Positions 7,169-16,149 of a stretch of DNA of 64,000 nucleotides are shown here, piece by piece; position 1 is the stretch's first letter, and every line of letters begins with the position of its first letter. The notes beneath the pieces were generated by a model. The model was not told the origin of the DNA. It saw only the letters and a program-made list of their open reading frames with translations, and made no database searches. Made by a program: the position numbers and the translations under genes. This stretch comes from Geojedonia litorea (GTDB lineage Bacteria; Bacteroidota; Bacteroidia; Flavobacteriales; Flavobacteriaceae), in assembly GCF_042654525.1 (NCBI RefSeq), contig NZ_JBHSGP010000012.1, forward strand, positions 124,001 to 188,000. Reading direction: 5' to 3'.

Positions 7169-9661
7169 ATGAGAAAAATCACATTTGCCTTAATTTGTAT
7201 ATTAACTTTTACAACAGTTTTTGCACAAAATCAACAGCCTACTAGCCCACAATCACCTGGCGAAAAAACAACTAAAATCATCACAAATGAAGTCAGAGAT
7301 ATTACTGTTACTGGTAAAGTCATTGACAAAGATGTAAATCTACCTTTAGAATATGCGACGGTAGCCTTTTTCAGTAGAAAAGAAAATAAAATAGTAACAG
7401 GGGGAATAACTGATATTGATGGTAATTTTTCAATTCCTGTGCCCACTGGAACATATGACATTACTGTTGAATATATCTCCTATCAGAAAAAAACAATTCC
7501 AAATCGAAGTCTTACTTCTGATACCGATTTAGGTGTTTTAGGAATCGCAATAAACGTAGAATCCCTTAATGCTGTTGAAGTTATAGCAGAACGAACTACA
7601 GTTGAGATAAAATTAGATAAAAAAATATATAACGTTGGAAAAGACTTAACCGTAAGAGGCGGTACCGTTAGTGATGTGCTTGACAATGTTCCTTCTGTTT
7701 CAGTTGATGTTGAAGGTAATGTGTCTTTAAGAGGAAATGACAACGTAAGAATTTTAATCAACGGTAAGCCTTCTGGTTTGGTTGGATTAAATTCTACAGA
7801 TGCCCTACGTCAATTACCAGCAGAATCTATTGAGCGTGTAGAAGTCATCACCTCTCCCTCTGCCAGATATGATGCAGAAGGAACTGCAGGAATATTAAAC
7901 ATTATCTTAAGAAGAAGTAAACTACAAGGTCTTAACGGTGCGATTACGGCAAATGCCGGCCACCCTACTTCGGCAGGAATATCCGGAAATATAAATTATA
8001 GAACTGGTGATTTCAACTTTTTCAACACCTCTGGTTTCAGCTATAACGAATCTCCTGGTTTATCAAAAACAAGAACCGAATATTTTAATGGTATTGATCC
8101 TAGTACGTTTTTAAATGAAACTAGAAACTCTAATCGCGAAAGACAAGGTTTTAATACAAATCTTGGAGTCGAGTGGTACATTAATGATACGGCCTCATTA
8201 ACAACATCGTTCTTATATAGAGACAGTGATCAAAATAACGAGAGTACAAATACAATTAATGAGTTAGATAGCAATGGTAATTTAATTAATCAATCCATTC
8301 GATTCGATCCAGAAGATGAAACCGATAAAACCATTCAATATTCTGTAAATTTTGATAAGCAATTTGGTGGTAATAGCGAACATAAACTTACAATGGATTT
8401 TCAATTTGAAACAAGTGATGAAATTGAAAAATCTATAATAGCACAAGATGGAGATGACGCAGAGCGTGTGCAAACCATTGAAAATCAAAGAGAAGTATTA
8501 TTACAGAGTGACTACGTAAGACCAATAGGTGAAAATAGTCAGTTTGAATTTGGTTATCGCGGTAACTTTAACGAATTAGACACTGATTATACTCTAGAAT
8601 TTAATGAAAATGGAGACTACGTTCTGGATACTGATGTAAGCAATAATTTAGTTTATCGTGAATATATTAATGCGCTTTACACACAATTTGGAAGCAAAAT
8701 AAAAGATAAGTTTTCGTTCCTTTTAGGCTTACGTATGGAATCAACTCGAATTTCGATTAATCAAAAAACGAGTAATGATTTTGAAAGAAAAAATTATGTT
8801 GGCCTTTTCCCAACGGTAAATCTAGGTTATGAGATTTCTGATAAACAAAGTTTAACGCTCGGGTACAATAGACGAATTAGACGTCCGCGCTCTAGATTTA
8901 TTAACCCATTCCCATCTCGTACCAGTGCTACAAATTTGTTTCAAGGAAATCCAGATGTTGACCCAAGTTATTCAAATTCATTTGATCTTGGTTATTTAAA
9001 TAGATTAGGAAAATTAACTTTAAACTCATCAATCTATTTTCAGCATGCTACTGACGTGTTTACGTTTATCACTGAAGACACCGGAGACACTGCAATTGTT
9101 GGTGGAACAGAAGTTCCAGTGATCAGACGTTTTCCTATCAACCTTGCAACTAATGATCGCTATGGTTTTGAATTTACATTAACTTACCGTCCTACCAAAA
9201 AATGGAATATCAATGGTAACTTTAATTTATTTCAATCCATAACTAAAGGCGATTATAACGGAACCAGTTTTGATGCCGAAAACTTAAGCTGGTTTGTGAG
9301 ATTGAATAATAAATACACTTTACCTGGAAATATTGATTGGCAAACACGTGTATTTTATATGGGGCCAAGTGAGGATGCACAAAACAAATCCAAAGGTATG
9401 TTCTCAACTGATTTAGCTTTTAGTAAGGATTTATTTAAAGATCAAGCTTCCATTACTTTTAATGTAAGTGATTTGTTTAATTCAAGAAAGCGTCAAACTA
9501 CCTCTACTACTCCAACTTTTATTGGCTATAGTGAATTTCAATGGAGACAACGTAGTTTTAACTTGTCGTTTACCTATAGATTTAATCAACAAAAGAAACA
9601 ACAACGTGAGCGTGGTCAAGGACCACAAGATGGCGGCGATGATTTTGAATTTGAAGGATAG
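7169..9661 (+). CDS. Outer-membrane beta-barrel protein, TonB-dependent receptor-like, with carboxypeptidase-like domain
   Basis: An 830-residue protein with a signal peptide (MRKITFALICILTFTTVFAQ). After a short linker comes a carboxypeptidase-regulatory-like beta-sandwich (residues about 45-130; VTGKVIDKDVNLPLEYATVAF), then a plug domain (DVLDNVPSVSVDVEGNVSLRGNDNVRILINGKPSG; SIERVEVITSPSARYDAEGTAGILNIILR), then about 600 residues of barrel strands. This is the layout of the Bacteroidota outer membrane beta-barrel family (OMP_b-brl_3), related to TonB-dependent receptors. No typical TonB box was identified. The C terminus ends in a Gln/Gly/Asp-rich tail rather than an aromatic residue. The ligand is unknown and no SusD-like partner is adjacent. 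Confidence 0.88.
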   Translation: MRKITFALICILTFTTVFAQNQQPTSPQSPGEKTTKIITNEVRDITVTGKVIDKDVNLPLEYATVAFFSRKENKIVTGGITDIDGNFSIPVPTGTYDITVEYISYQKKTIPNRSLTSDTDLGVLGIAINVESLNAVEVIAERTTVEIKLDKKIYNVGKDLTVRGGTVSDVLDNVPSVSVDVEGNVSLRGNDNVRILINGKPSGLVGLNSTDALRQLPAESIERVEVITSPSARYDAEGTAGILNIILRRSKLQGLNGAITANAGHPTSAGISGNINYRTGDFNFFNTSGFSYNESPGLSKTRTEYFNGIDPSTFLNETRNSNRERQGFNTNLGVEWYINDTASLTTSFLYRDSDQNNESTNTINELDSNGNLINQSIRFDPEDETDKTIQYSVNFDKQFGGNSEHKLTMDFQFETSDEIEKSIIAQDGDDAERVQTIENQREVLLQSDYVRPIGENSQFEFGYRGNFNELDTDYTLEFNENGDYVLDTDVSNNLVYREYINALYTQFGSKIKDKFSFLLGLRMESTRISINQKTSNDFERKNYVGLFPTVNLGYEISDKQSLTLGYNRRIRRPRSRFINPFPSRTSATNLFQGNPDVDPSYSNSFDLGYLNRLGKLTLNSSIYFQHATDVFTFITEDTGDTAIVGGTEVPVIRRFPINLATNDRYGFEFTLTYRPTKKWNINGNFNLFQSITKGDYNGTSFDAENLSWFVRLNNKYTLPGNIDWQTRVFYMGPSEDAQNKSKGMFSTDLAFSKDLFKDQASITFNVSDLFNSRKRQTTSTTPTFIGYSEFQWRQRSFNLSFTYRFNQQKKQQRERGQGPQDGGDDFEFEG

Positions 9662-9690
9662 ATTTATCTGAAAAACTAATAGAAAATAAA

Positions 9691-9716
9691 AAAGGGAACC
9701 AAATTGGTTCCCTTTT
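9691..9716. terminator. Bidirectional intrinsic terminator
   Basis: Stem AAAGGGAACC pairs with GGTTCCCTTT around an AAATT loop, flanked by A and T runs on either side. It lies between the convergent receptor gene and the small membrane protein gene and can serve both. Confidence 0.85.
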
Positions 9717-9736
9717 ATTATGTTTAACACTAATTA

Positions 9737-9919
9737 TTAGCTATTTGCAGCTTCACGTTTTGCTTTTCGTTCTTCTCTCATTTCTTTTAAACGCTCAATT
9801 AATGAACCGCCAATCCAATAAGGAATCACAAACGTGATTAAAAAAATCATTAACCAAAAACCGATGGTTAAAATGGTTAAAAACGCTAAAAATCCTAAAT
9901 ATTGATCAAATTCAAACAT
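9737..9919 (-). CDS. Small single-span membrane protein
   Basis: A 60-residue protein with a long hydrophobic stretch (residues about 8-38, YLGFLAFLTILTIGFWLMIF onward), possibly one long or two short spans, followed by a highly charged C-terminal tail (RLKEMREERKAKREAANS). Not recognised by function. It has its own promoter and shares a terminator, so it is a monocistronic gene rather than a chance frame. Confidence 0.7.
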   Translation of the reverse strand: MFEFDQYLGFLAFLTILTIGFWLMIFLITFVIPYWIGGSLIERLKEMREERKAKREAANS

Positions 9920-9946
9920 AATAATGGTTCATTTTTTAAACTATGG

Positions 9947-9977
9947 CAAAGATATAATAAAGCATTTTGTTTTACAA
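9947..9977 (-). promoter_or_regulatory. Promoter of the small membrane protein gene (-7 and -33)
   Basis: On the reverse strand TTG (9975-9977) is followed after 20 bases by TATCTTTG (9947-9954), matching the Bacteroidota -33/-7 pattern with the expected spacing. It lies 28 bases before the start codon at 9919. Confidence 0.6.
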
Positions 9978-10027
9978 TACAAAATTTAAGATTTATTAAC
10001 AGGGTTTTTAAAAGTTAAACTCGGCAT

Positions 10028-10043
10028 CCTAATTTAAATTAGG
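10028..10043. repeat. Perfect 16-bp palindrome at the peroxiredoxin stop codon
   Basis: CCTAATTTAAATTAGG covers the last codons and stop of the peroxiredoxin gene. It could fold as a 6-bp stem with a 4-base loop, but no T-run follows on the reverse strand, so it is at best a weak terminator. Confidence 0.5.
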
Positions 10044-10670
10044 CTGTGGTGTCATACGTAAATAAGGTTTAATTTCAATATGCCCCTTTGGAAACAAACT
10101 GGGAATATCTTCATTTGCTACAGAAGGTACAATTACACAGTCTTCACCATTATTCCAGTTGGCAGGAGTAGCAACCTTATGATAAGCCGTAAGCTGTAAA
10201 GAATCTATAACTCGTAATAATTCATCAAAATTACGGCCCGTTGAAGCGGGATAAGTAATCATTAATTTCACCTTTTTATCAGGATCAATCACAAATACAG
10301 ATCGCACGGTAGCCTTTTCATCTGCGTTAGGATGAATCATATCATATAAAACAGCGACTTTTCGATCTTCATCTGCAATAATTGGAAAATTGACCGTTGT
10401 GTTTTGTGTTTCGTTAATGTCACTAATCCAACCGCGATGAGATTGCAAACCATCAACACTTAAAGCCACTACTTTCACATTTCGCTTTTCAAATTCTTTT
10501 TTATATTTAGCTACTGTACCTAACTCTGTTGTACAAACTGGTGTATAATCTGCTGGATGTGAAAATAAAACTCCCCAACTATTACCCAACCAATCATGAA
10601 AAATAATTTCACCTTCTGAAGATTGCGCAGTAAAGTTTGGGGCTTCGTCTCCTAATCTAATTGATGCCAT
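10029..10670 (-). CDS. Peroxiredoxin, Prx6 (1-Cys) type
   Basis: A 213-residue peroxiredoxin that reduces hydrogen and organic peroxides. The peroxidatic Cys sits in FSHPADYTPVCTTELG, the Prx6 signature. The C-terminal extension (ANWNNGEDCVIVPS, then FPKGHIEIKPYLRMTPQP) is also typical of the Prx6 group. I take the ATG at 10670 (MASIRLGDEAPNF) because homologues begin there; an in-frame ATG 8 codons upstream adds only an AT-rich, non-conserved leader. Cytoplasmic. It diverges from fumC. Confidence 0.9.
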   Translation of the reverse strand: MASIRLGDEAPNFTAQSSEGEIIFHDWLGNSWGVLFSHPADYTPVCTTELGTVAKYKKEFEKRNVKVVALSVDGLQSHRGWISDINETQNTTVNFPIIADEDRKVAVLYDMIHPNADEKATVRSVFVIDPDKKVKLMITYPASTGRNFDELLRVIDSLQLTAYHKVATPANWNNGEDCVIVPSVANEDIPSLFPKGHIEIKPYLRMTPQPNLN

Positions 10671-10823
10671 TTTTATATTTTTTAAATTATACAATAATTA
10701 TCCATTAAAGATAAACATAAATCTATTGAAAATGAAGGGATTGAAAGATTTAAGTGGTTTAAAATGTCCATTTAAAATAATCAAACAAAACTTAAACTGG
10801 TTTAATTTCACTGTAAAAAGCCG

Positions 10824-10831
10824 TAACTTTG
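10824..10831 (+). promoter_or_regulatory. Putative -7 promoter element of fumC
   Basis: TAACTTTG matches TAnnTTTG, 26 bases before the fumC ATG at 10858. Confidence 0.5.
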
Positions 10832-10857
10832 TTCTAGATTTAAAAGACCTTTAGTTT

Positions 10858-12255
10858 ATGAATTATAGAATTGAAAAAGACACCATGGGCAAGGTAGAAG
10901 TACCTGCGGATAAATTATGGGGAGCACAAACAGAACGCTCTAGAAACAATTTCAAAATTGGTGCTCCGGCTTCAATGCCATTAGAAATTATTTATGGTTT
11001 TGCCTATCTTAAAAAAGCAGCAGCATTCACTAATTGTGAACTTGGTGTGCTTTCTGAAGAAAAGCGAGATTTAATTGCCAATGTTTGTGATGAAATTTTG
11101 GATGGTAAGCACGATGATCAATTTCCTTTAGTGATATGGCAAACGGGTTCAGGCACACAAAGTAACATGAACGTGAATGAAGTTATTGCGAACAGAGCAC
11201 AACAATTGGCAGGTCGTGTCATTGGTGATGGTGAAAAAGTGATTCAACCTAATGACGATGTTAATAAATCACAATCCTCTAATGATACATTTCCGACTGG
11301 AATGCACATAGCTGCTTATAAAAAAATAGCTGATGTCACTATTCCTGGGGTTATTAAATTGAGAAATACCTTACATGAAAAGTCAATTGCATTTAAAGAC
11401 TGCGTTAAAATTGGACGAACGCATTTAATGGACGCAACACCACTTACACTTGGACAGGAATTTTCAGGCTATGTGTCTCAATTAGATCACGGACTCAAAG
11501 CTTTAGAAAATACAATGCCCCATTTAGCAGAATTGGCATTAGGTGGAACTGCTGTAGGAACTGGATTAAATACGCCTAAAGGATACGATGTTTTAGTTGC
11601 TAAATATATTGCTCAATTTACTGGATTGCCTTTTATTACGGCCGAAAATAAATTTGAAGCTCTTGCTGCGCACGACGCATTAGTTGAAACTCACGGTGCC
11701 TTAAAACAATTAGCGGTATCCCTCAATAAAATTGCTAACGATATTAGAATGATGGCTTCAGGGCCTAGAAGTGGGATTGGAGAAATTATCATACCTGCCA
11801 ACGAACCAGGAAGTTCAATCATGCCAGGCAAAGTCAATCCAACACAGTGTGAGGCATTAACTATGGTTTGCGCACAAGTAATGGGTAATGATGTGGCCGT
11901 AACCGTTGGTGGAACACAAGGTCATTATGAACTGAATGTTTTTAAACCCATGATGGCGGCCAATGTTTTGGAATCAGCTCAATTATTAGGTGACGCTTGC
12001 GTAAGTTTTGAAGAACATTGTGCTGTAGGAATAGAGCCAAATCATCAAGTGATAAAACAATTGCTAAACAATTCGCTAATGTTGGTTACGGCACTTAATA
12101 CCAAAATCGGGTATTACAAAGCGGCTGAAATTGCAAATACTGCTCATAAAAATGGAACTACTTTAAAAGAAGAAGCCATAAACTTAGGGTATGTTACTGC
12201 AGATGAGTATGATAAATGGGTAAAACCTGAAGATATGGTGGGTGGTCTGAAATAA
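10858..12255 (+). CDS. fumC: Class II fumarate hydratase
   Basis: A 465-residue homotetrameric, iron-independent fumarase that interconverts fumarate and L-malate in the TCA cycle. It begins with the class II motif MGKVEVPADKLWGAQTERSRNNF, has the substrate-binding GSGTQSNMNVNEVIANRA and SSNDTFPTGMH segments, the catalytic-region motif GRTHLMDATPLTLGQEFSGY, and the superfamily signature GSSIMPGKVNP. Length is normal. It is preceded by a canonical -7 element and followed 44 bases later by a separately started secreted-protein gene. Confidence 0.96.
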   Translation: MNYRIEKDTMGKVEVPADKLWGAQTERSRNNFKIGAPASMPLEIIYGFAYLKKAAAFTNCELGVLSEEKRDLIANVCDEILDGKHDDQFPLVIWQTGSGTQSNMNVNEVIANRAQQLAGRVIGDGEKVIQPNDDVNKSQSSNDTFPTGMHIAAYKKIADVTIPGVIKLRNTLHEKSIAFKDCVKIGRTHLMDATPLTLGQEFSGYVSQLDHGLKALENTMPHLAELALGGTAVGTGLNTPKGYDVLVAKYIAQFTGLPFITAENKFEALAAHDALVETHGALKQLAVSLNKIANDIRMMASGPRSGIGEIIIPANEPGSSIMPGKVNPTQCEALTMVCAQVMGNDVAVTVGGTQGHYELNVFKPMMAANVLESAQLLGDACVSFEEHCAVGIEPNHQVIKQLLNNSLMLVTALNTKIGYYKAAEIANTAHKNGTTLKEEAINLGYVTADEYDKWVKPEDMVGGLK

Positions 12256-12299
12256 AATATTATCTTAGGGAAATTAATTAATCCTCTTAATACTTCCCT

Positions 12300-13793
12300 A
12301 TGAAGCAGACTTTACTTTCAATTTTATTAGGCATAATAATCAGTCCGAGCTTATTTTCGCAAATCACCTTCAGTAAATTTAGTATTTCAAGTAACAGTGT
12401 TGAACCATATACAATAGCTTCAGGCCATTTAACAAAAGACCAATTTTTAGATATTGCTATAGGTACAGATGCGGGTAGTACTGTAGAATGGTATAAGAAT
12501 AAAGGTGATGGTACTTTTGAGGCAGGGATTACCCTAACTGCATTAGCCCCAGATGATTTATCGAAAGTTCAAGGAATTGCTATTGCCGATATTAATGGTG
12601 ATGGATATAATGATATTTTGGCCTCAAGTTATGCTAATGACAAGTTGGTTTGGTTTGAAAACAATGAAGATGAAACTTTTCAAAATGCCGTAACAATTTC
12701 ATCTGATCTTAAAAGCGCAGGTGCGATTATTGTTACTAATCTGGACAATGATGTCAACGGTTATTTAGACGTTATAATTTCGGTGTATGGCGATGGAGAT
12801 GTGACCGATAGTGTTGTATATATGCTTGGAAATGGAGACGGTACTTTTGGTGTAAAGCGTTTTATATCACCCGAAACTGACGGAACAGGACCTGGGCCAA
12901 TCAACATTATGGATTTTGATAATGATGGGGATATCGATGTTCTTGTCGCCCTCATTGATAGTGGGGAAATTAAAGTTTATGATAATAGACTTATCCCTGA
13001 TGGAATTGATGGTAGTGGCAACATCCCTTTCGTAGCCTATACCAATGCCGTCGATACTGGAAATGGTTTTCTGTTTAATTCCATAAATTTTGCAGACATA
13101 AACGATGATGGAAGAGTAGACATTATTAAATCAGATTATTTACGCCAAGATGGAATTTCAGGGATTGCTTGGTATTCATATGACAACAGTGATCCAAGTA
13201 ATGAGCCATTTCCGTTAACTACAACTACCTGGACTGAACATCACGTGAGTACCTCATTATTAAGAACAGGCACTGCGTCGGTAGCTAAGTTCTATGACGA
13301 TTTAAATAGTGTTCTTGACGATCCTAAAAATGATCTTATTGTAACTAATGGTCGTCAGACTGATAACGATTTAGTTTGGTTTCAAAGTGATAATGCTGGT
13401 GGACTTGGATCTGAAACTTTAATTAATGATGATCAACCATCAATATTTGATATTGAAATACAGGACTTTGATAATGATGGTGATTTAGATTTTGTAACTG
13501 TGAGTTATTTATCAGATCAAGTAAGCTTATTTATTAATGACCTAATTACTTTAAGTGATGAAGGTGTTTCTGATAAAAATATTCTAATCTACCCAAATCC
13601 AACAAAAACAGAATTAAATTTCAAAGGGTTTTCTGAAAATGTCGATGTAACGGTTTATGATATTTTGGGTAAAAATGTTATGAATGAATCCTTAAAAATA
13701 AATGCGTCATTAGACGTTTCTAAACTTCACAATGGAATATATATTTTAAAGTTGAAGGGGTTTGACTCAACTTATAAATTTGTAAAAGAATAA
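12300..13793 (+). CDS. Secreted FG-GAP/VCBS repeat protein with type IX secretion sorting domain
   Basis: A 497-residue protein with a signal peptide (MKQTLLSILLGIIISPSLFS). Several repeats have the calcium-binding form DxNxDGxxD or DFDNDGDxD (IADINGDGYNDIL, IMDFDNDGDIDVL, FADINDDGRVDII, IQDFDNDGDLDFV), as in FG-GAP/VCBS beta-propellers. The last ~70 residues are a type A type IX sorting domain: NILIYPNPTKTELNF, then VTVYDILGKNV, then SKLHNGIYILKLKG. It is therefore probably moved across the outer membrane by the T9SS and anchored or released. No enzymatic domain is seen; adhesion or ligand binding is the usual guess. An intrinsic terminator follows. Confidence 0.88.
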   Translation: MKQTLLSILLGIIISPSLFSQITFSKFSISSNSVEPYTIASGHLTKDQFLDIAIGTDAGSTVEWYKNKGDGTFEAGITLTALAPDDLSKVQGIAIADINGDGYNDILASSYANDKLVWFENNEDETFQNAVTISSDLKSAGAIIVTNLDNDVNGYLDVIISVYGDGDVTDSVVYMLGNGDGTFGVKRFISPETDGTGPGPINIMDFDNDGDIDVLVALIDSGEIKVYDNRLIPDGIDGSGNIPFVAYTNAVDTGNGFLFNSINFADINDDGRVDIIKSDYLRQDGISGIAWYSYDNSDPSNEPFPLTTTTWTEHHVSTSLLRTGTASVAKFYDDLNSVLDDPKNDLIVTNGRQTDNDLVWFQSDNAGGLGSETLINDDQPSIFDIEIQDFDNDGDLDFVTVSYLSDQVSLFINDLITLSDEGVSDKNILIYPNPTKTELNFKGFSENVDVTVYDILGKNVMNESLKINASLDVSKLHNGIYILKLKGFDSTYKFVKE

Positions 13794-13812
13794 TTCATTT
13801 CATTAGAAAATC

Positions 13813-13844
13813 AAAACGTCAACTTAATAAGTTGACGTTTTTTT
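13813..13844 (+). terminator. Intrinsic terminator after the FG-GAP protein gene
   Basis: A 12-bp stem (AAAACGTCAACT with AGTTGACGTTTT) around a 5-base loop, followed by a T-run. Confidence 0.88.
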
Positions 13845-13883
13845 ATTCTTAAAAAAATAATCAACTTTGAAAAAAATAAAGTT

Positions 13884-15122
13884 TTGACTATTCTTATTAA
13901 AAACATAAAGGAATTACTTCAGGTTAGAGAGCCTAATATTGCTATAGTGAAGGGTGAAGACATGAAACATCTTCCAACACTAAAAAATGCATATCTACTA
14001 ATTGAAAATGATACCATTGTACAATTCGGTCCCATGGACGATTGCATCGGTATTGAGGCAAACAAGATAATTGATGCCAATGGAAAAACAGTGCTTCCTG
14101 CGTGGTGTGATTCTCATTCCCATTTGGTCTATACAGGCGATCGCACCCAAGAGTTTGTGGATCGAATTAATGGTCTAAGCTATGAAGAAATTGCCAATCG
14201 TGGTGGAGGAATTTTAAATTCAGCTGAAAAACTTCAACAAACAAACGAAGACGATTTATTTGAACAATCATTAAAACGACTTGAACTTGTTGCCAATCAA
14301 GGTACAGGAGCCATTGAAATAAAATCGGGCTACGGACTTACAATAGAAGCCGAACTCAAAATGTTAAGAGTCATTAAACGATTAAAAAAGCACTCACAAG
14401 TAAAAATAATTCCAACCCTTTTAGCCGCACATGCTGTTCCAAAAGCTTATAAAAATGATAAGCAAGGATTTTTAGATTTAGTTATTAATGAACTTATTCC
14501 CAAGGTAAAAAAGGAAGAACTTTCCAATTATATTGATGTGTTTTGTGAAAATGGGTATTTTGATCTTGATGATACCGAACAAATTTTGAAAGCCGGAAAA
14601 GCTCATGATATGATCCCAAAAATACATGTCAATCAATTCAACGCGTTTGGTGGCGTTGCTTTGGCTGTAAAATATAATGCCTTGTCAGTTGATCATCTTG
14701 AAGAATTGAACCCTGATGACATGGATGCCCTTAAAGGAAGTAATACTATGCCGGTTGCATTGCCCAGTTGCTCTTATTTTTTAAGTATTCCCTACACACC
14801 TGCTCGTAAACTAATTGATGCTGGTCTTCCATTAGCACTTGCAACTGATTATAATCCAGGTTCTACACCTAGTGGTAACATGAATTTCGTTATAAGTACT
14901 GCCTGTATTAAAATGAAAATGACACCTGAAGAAGCCATTAATGCGGCTACTATTAATGGGGCCTACGCTATGGGAATTAGTAATTTGTATGGAAGTATAA
15001 CTAAAGGTAAAAAAGCCAATTTAATTATCACTAATGAAATTCCAAGCTATGCTTATATGCCTTACGCCTTTGGGGATAACCATATTGATAGCGTAATTAT
15101 TAACGGTACAATTATTAAATAA
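13884..15122 (+). CDS. hutI: Imidazolonepropionase
   Basis: A 412-residue amidohydrolase that opens the ring of 4-imidazolone-5-propanoate to N-formimino-L-glutamate in histidine degradation. It shows the metal-binding HxH in WCDSHSHLVYTGDR, the long ANRGGGI segment, a metal His in TLLAAHAVPK, VNQFNAFGGVALAV, and the metal-binding Asp in ALATDYNPGSTPSGNMNF. I use the TTG at 13884 because the residues after it (ILIKNIKELLQVRE) are conserved at the N terminus of the family and no ATG lies nearby upstream. A terminator follows. The next hut-type gene is about 1 kb downstream; hutH and hutU are not in the window. Confidence 0.93.
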   Translation: MTILIKNIKELLQVREPNIAIVKGEDMKHLPTLKNAYLLIENDTIVQFGPMDDCIGIEANKIIDANGKTVLPAWCDSHSHLVYTGDRTQEFVDRINGLSYEEIANRGGGILNSAEKLQQTNEDDLFEQSLKRLELVANQGTGAIEIKSGYGLTIEAELKMLRVIKRLKKHSQVKIIPTLLAAHAVPKAYKNDKQGFLDLVINELIPKVKKEELSNYIDVFCENGYFDLDDTEQILKAGKAHDMIPKIHVNQFNAFGGVALAVKYNALSVDHLEELNPDDMDALKGSNTMPVALPSCSYFLSIPYTPARKLIDAGLPLALATDYNPGSTPSGNMNFVISTACIKMKMTPEEAINAATINGAYAMGISNLYGSITKGKKANLIITNEIPSYAYMPYAFGDNHIDSVIINGTIIK

Positions 15123-15153
15123 AAAGCCCGAAAGGAAAACCTATCGGGCTTTT
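15122..15153. terminator. Bidirectional intrinsic terminator between hutI and the coiled-coil gene
   Basis: AAAAGCCCGA pairs with TCGGGCTTTT around a 12-base loop, with A and T runs on both sides. It serves the convergent genes ending at 15122 and 15172. Confidence 0.85.
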
Positions 15154-15171
15154 CAAAAAAATCAATTGTTT

Positions 15172-16056
15172 TTATTTTAGTGTAAACTCTGTAGTCGACA
15201 CTAATTCTTTTTTATTAAATACGTTTACAGTGTATTTCCCTTTGATGAATTCATCATTTGGAGCAACAAACTCACAAATATTCAAGTTTCTATTTTCATA
15301 GTTGAATTTACTTATTAAACTGTAGTTTAATACTTGATCTCCAAACTGAATTTGCTCATTTGCCCCTAAAACATTGTCTTTAGGATCCAAAACCTGAACA
15401 TATAATTCTTTGTCTCCTGCTCCAACTAAAGTGTTTTTAGCAACAGTATAACAAACTCTAATTTTATCACTTCGGCTAGCACGTTCGGTTGGTATCAATT
15501 TACCTGAACTTCTTTCAATAACTCCAAATCCTTTTAGTCCTACAGTCTGTAATACGGCAGCATTTTCCATAACGGTCGCCAATTCAGTGTTTTGAACTAA
15601 TAATGAATCAGTAAACATGGTTCGTTCTGCAAGTTGAACTTGTGTACTATCTAATGAAGTTGCCAATAATGAATTTTCTACTTTAAGTTTTTCATTTTCG
15701 GTTAACAACACATCCATTTCTTCTTGTAAGGCAAGAAATTTCTTTTTGTAACTCCATAAACTAGCTACACTATTTTGTGAAATTTTTAAAGAGTCCATTA
15801 ATCCTTGAATTCGAGCTCTCGCTTCAACTAAATCTTGATTAGCAGCTTCATTTTCACCTATGACAATGTCGTATTGTTTTGCCATTGTACTCAAATCGGC
15901 CATAACTTGTTCTTTCTCTTTAATTAAGGTTGCTTCAGTTTCTTTTTTATCCTTGTACAATTTGGAAGTATAAACTCCTGTACCGATAAACAAGGCTAAT
16001 AAAATACCTATGGCTACTTTTAACCCTGTGCTTTTGTTGTTGTTTGTATTCTCCAT
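15172..16056 (-). CDS. Membrane-anchored coiled-coil protein of unknown function
   Basis: A 294-residue protein. A short polar N terminus is followed by one membrane span (residues about 12-30, VAIGILLALFIGTGVYTSKLY), a long predicted coiled coil (about 30-170, rich in Glu/Lys/Gln/Leu heptads), and a C-terminal beta-rich domain (RVCYTVAKNTLVGAGDKELYVQVLDPKDNVLG) with three Cys-containing strands. Similar proteins are common in Flavobacteriaceae and have often been named after chromosome-partitioning proteins only because of the coiled coil; there is no ParA Walker motif here. I use the ATG at 16056; an ATG 14 codons upstream gives a non-conserved leader. Confidence 0.75.
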   Translation of the reverse strand: MENTNNNKSTGLKVAIGILLALFIGTGVYTSKLYKDKKETEATLIKEKEQVMADLSTMAKQYDIVIGENEAANQDLVEARARIQGLMDSLKISQNSVASLWSYKKKFLALQEEMDVLLTENEKLKVENSLLATSLDSTQVQLAERTMFTDSLLVQNTELATVMENAAVLQTVGLKGFGVIERSSGKLIPTERASRSDKIRVCYTVAKNTLVGAGDKELYVQVLDPKDNVLGANEQIQFGDQVLNYSLISKFNYENRNLNICEFVAPNDEFIKGKYTVNVFNKKELVSTTEFTLK

Positions 16057-16149
16057 GAGATTTTGTTTAAATTTTGTAATTAAATTAATCAATAACATTC
16101 GATGCTAAAAATAAAATATATGTATTTTTAAATAAATTTTAAATCCGTA

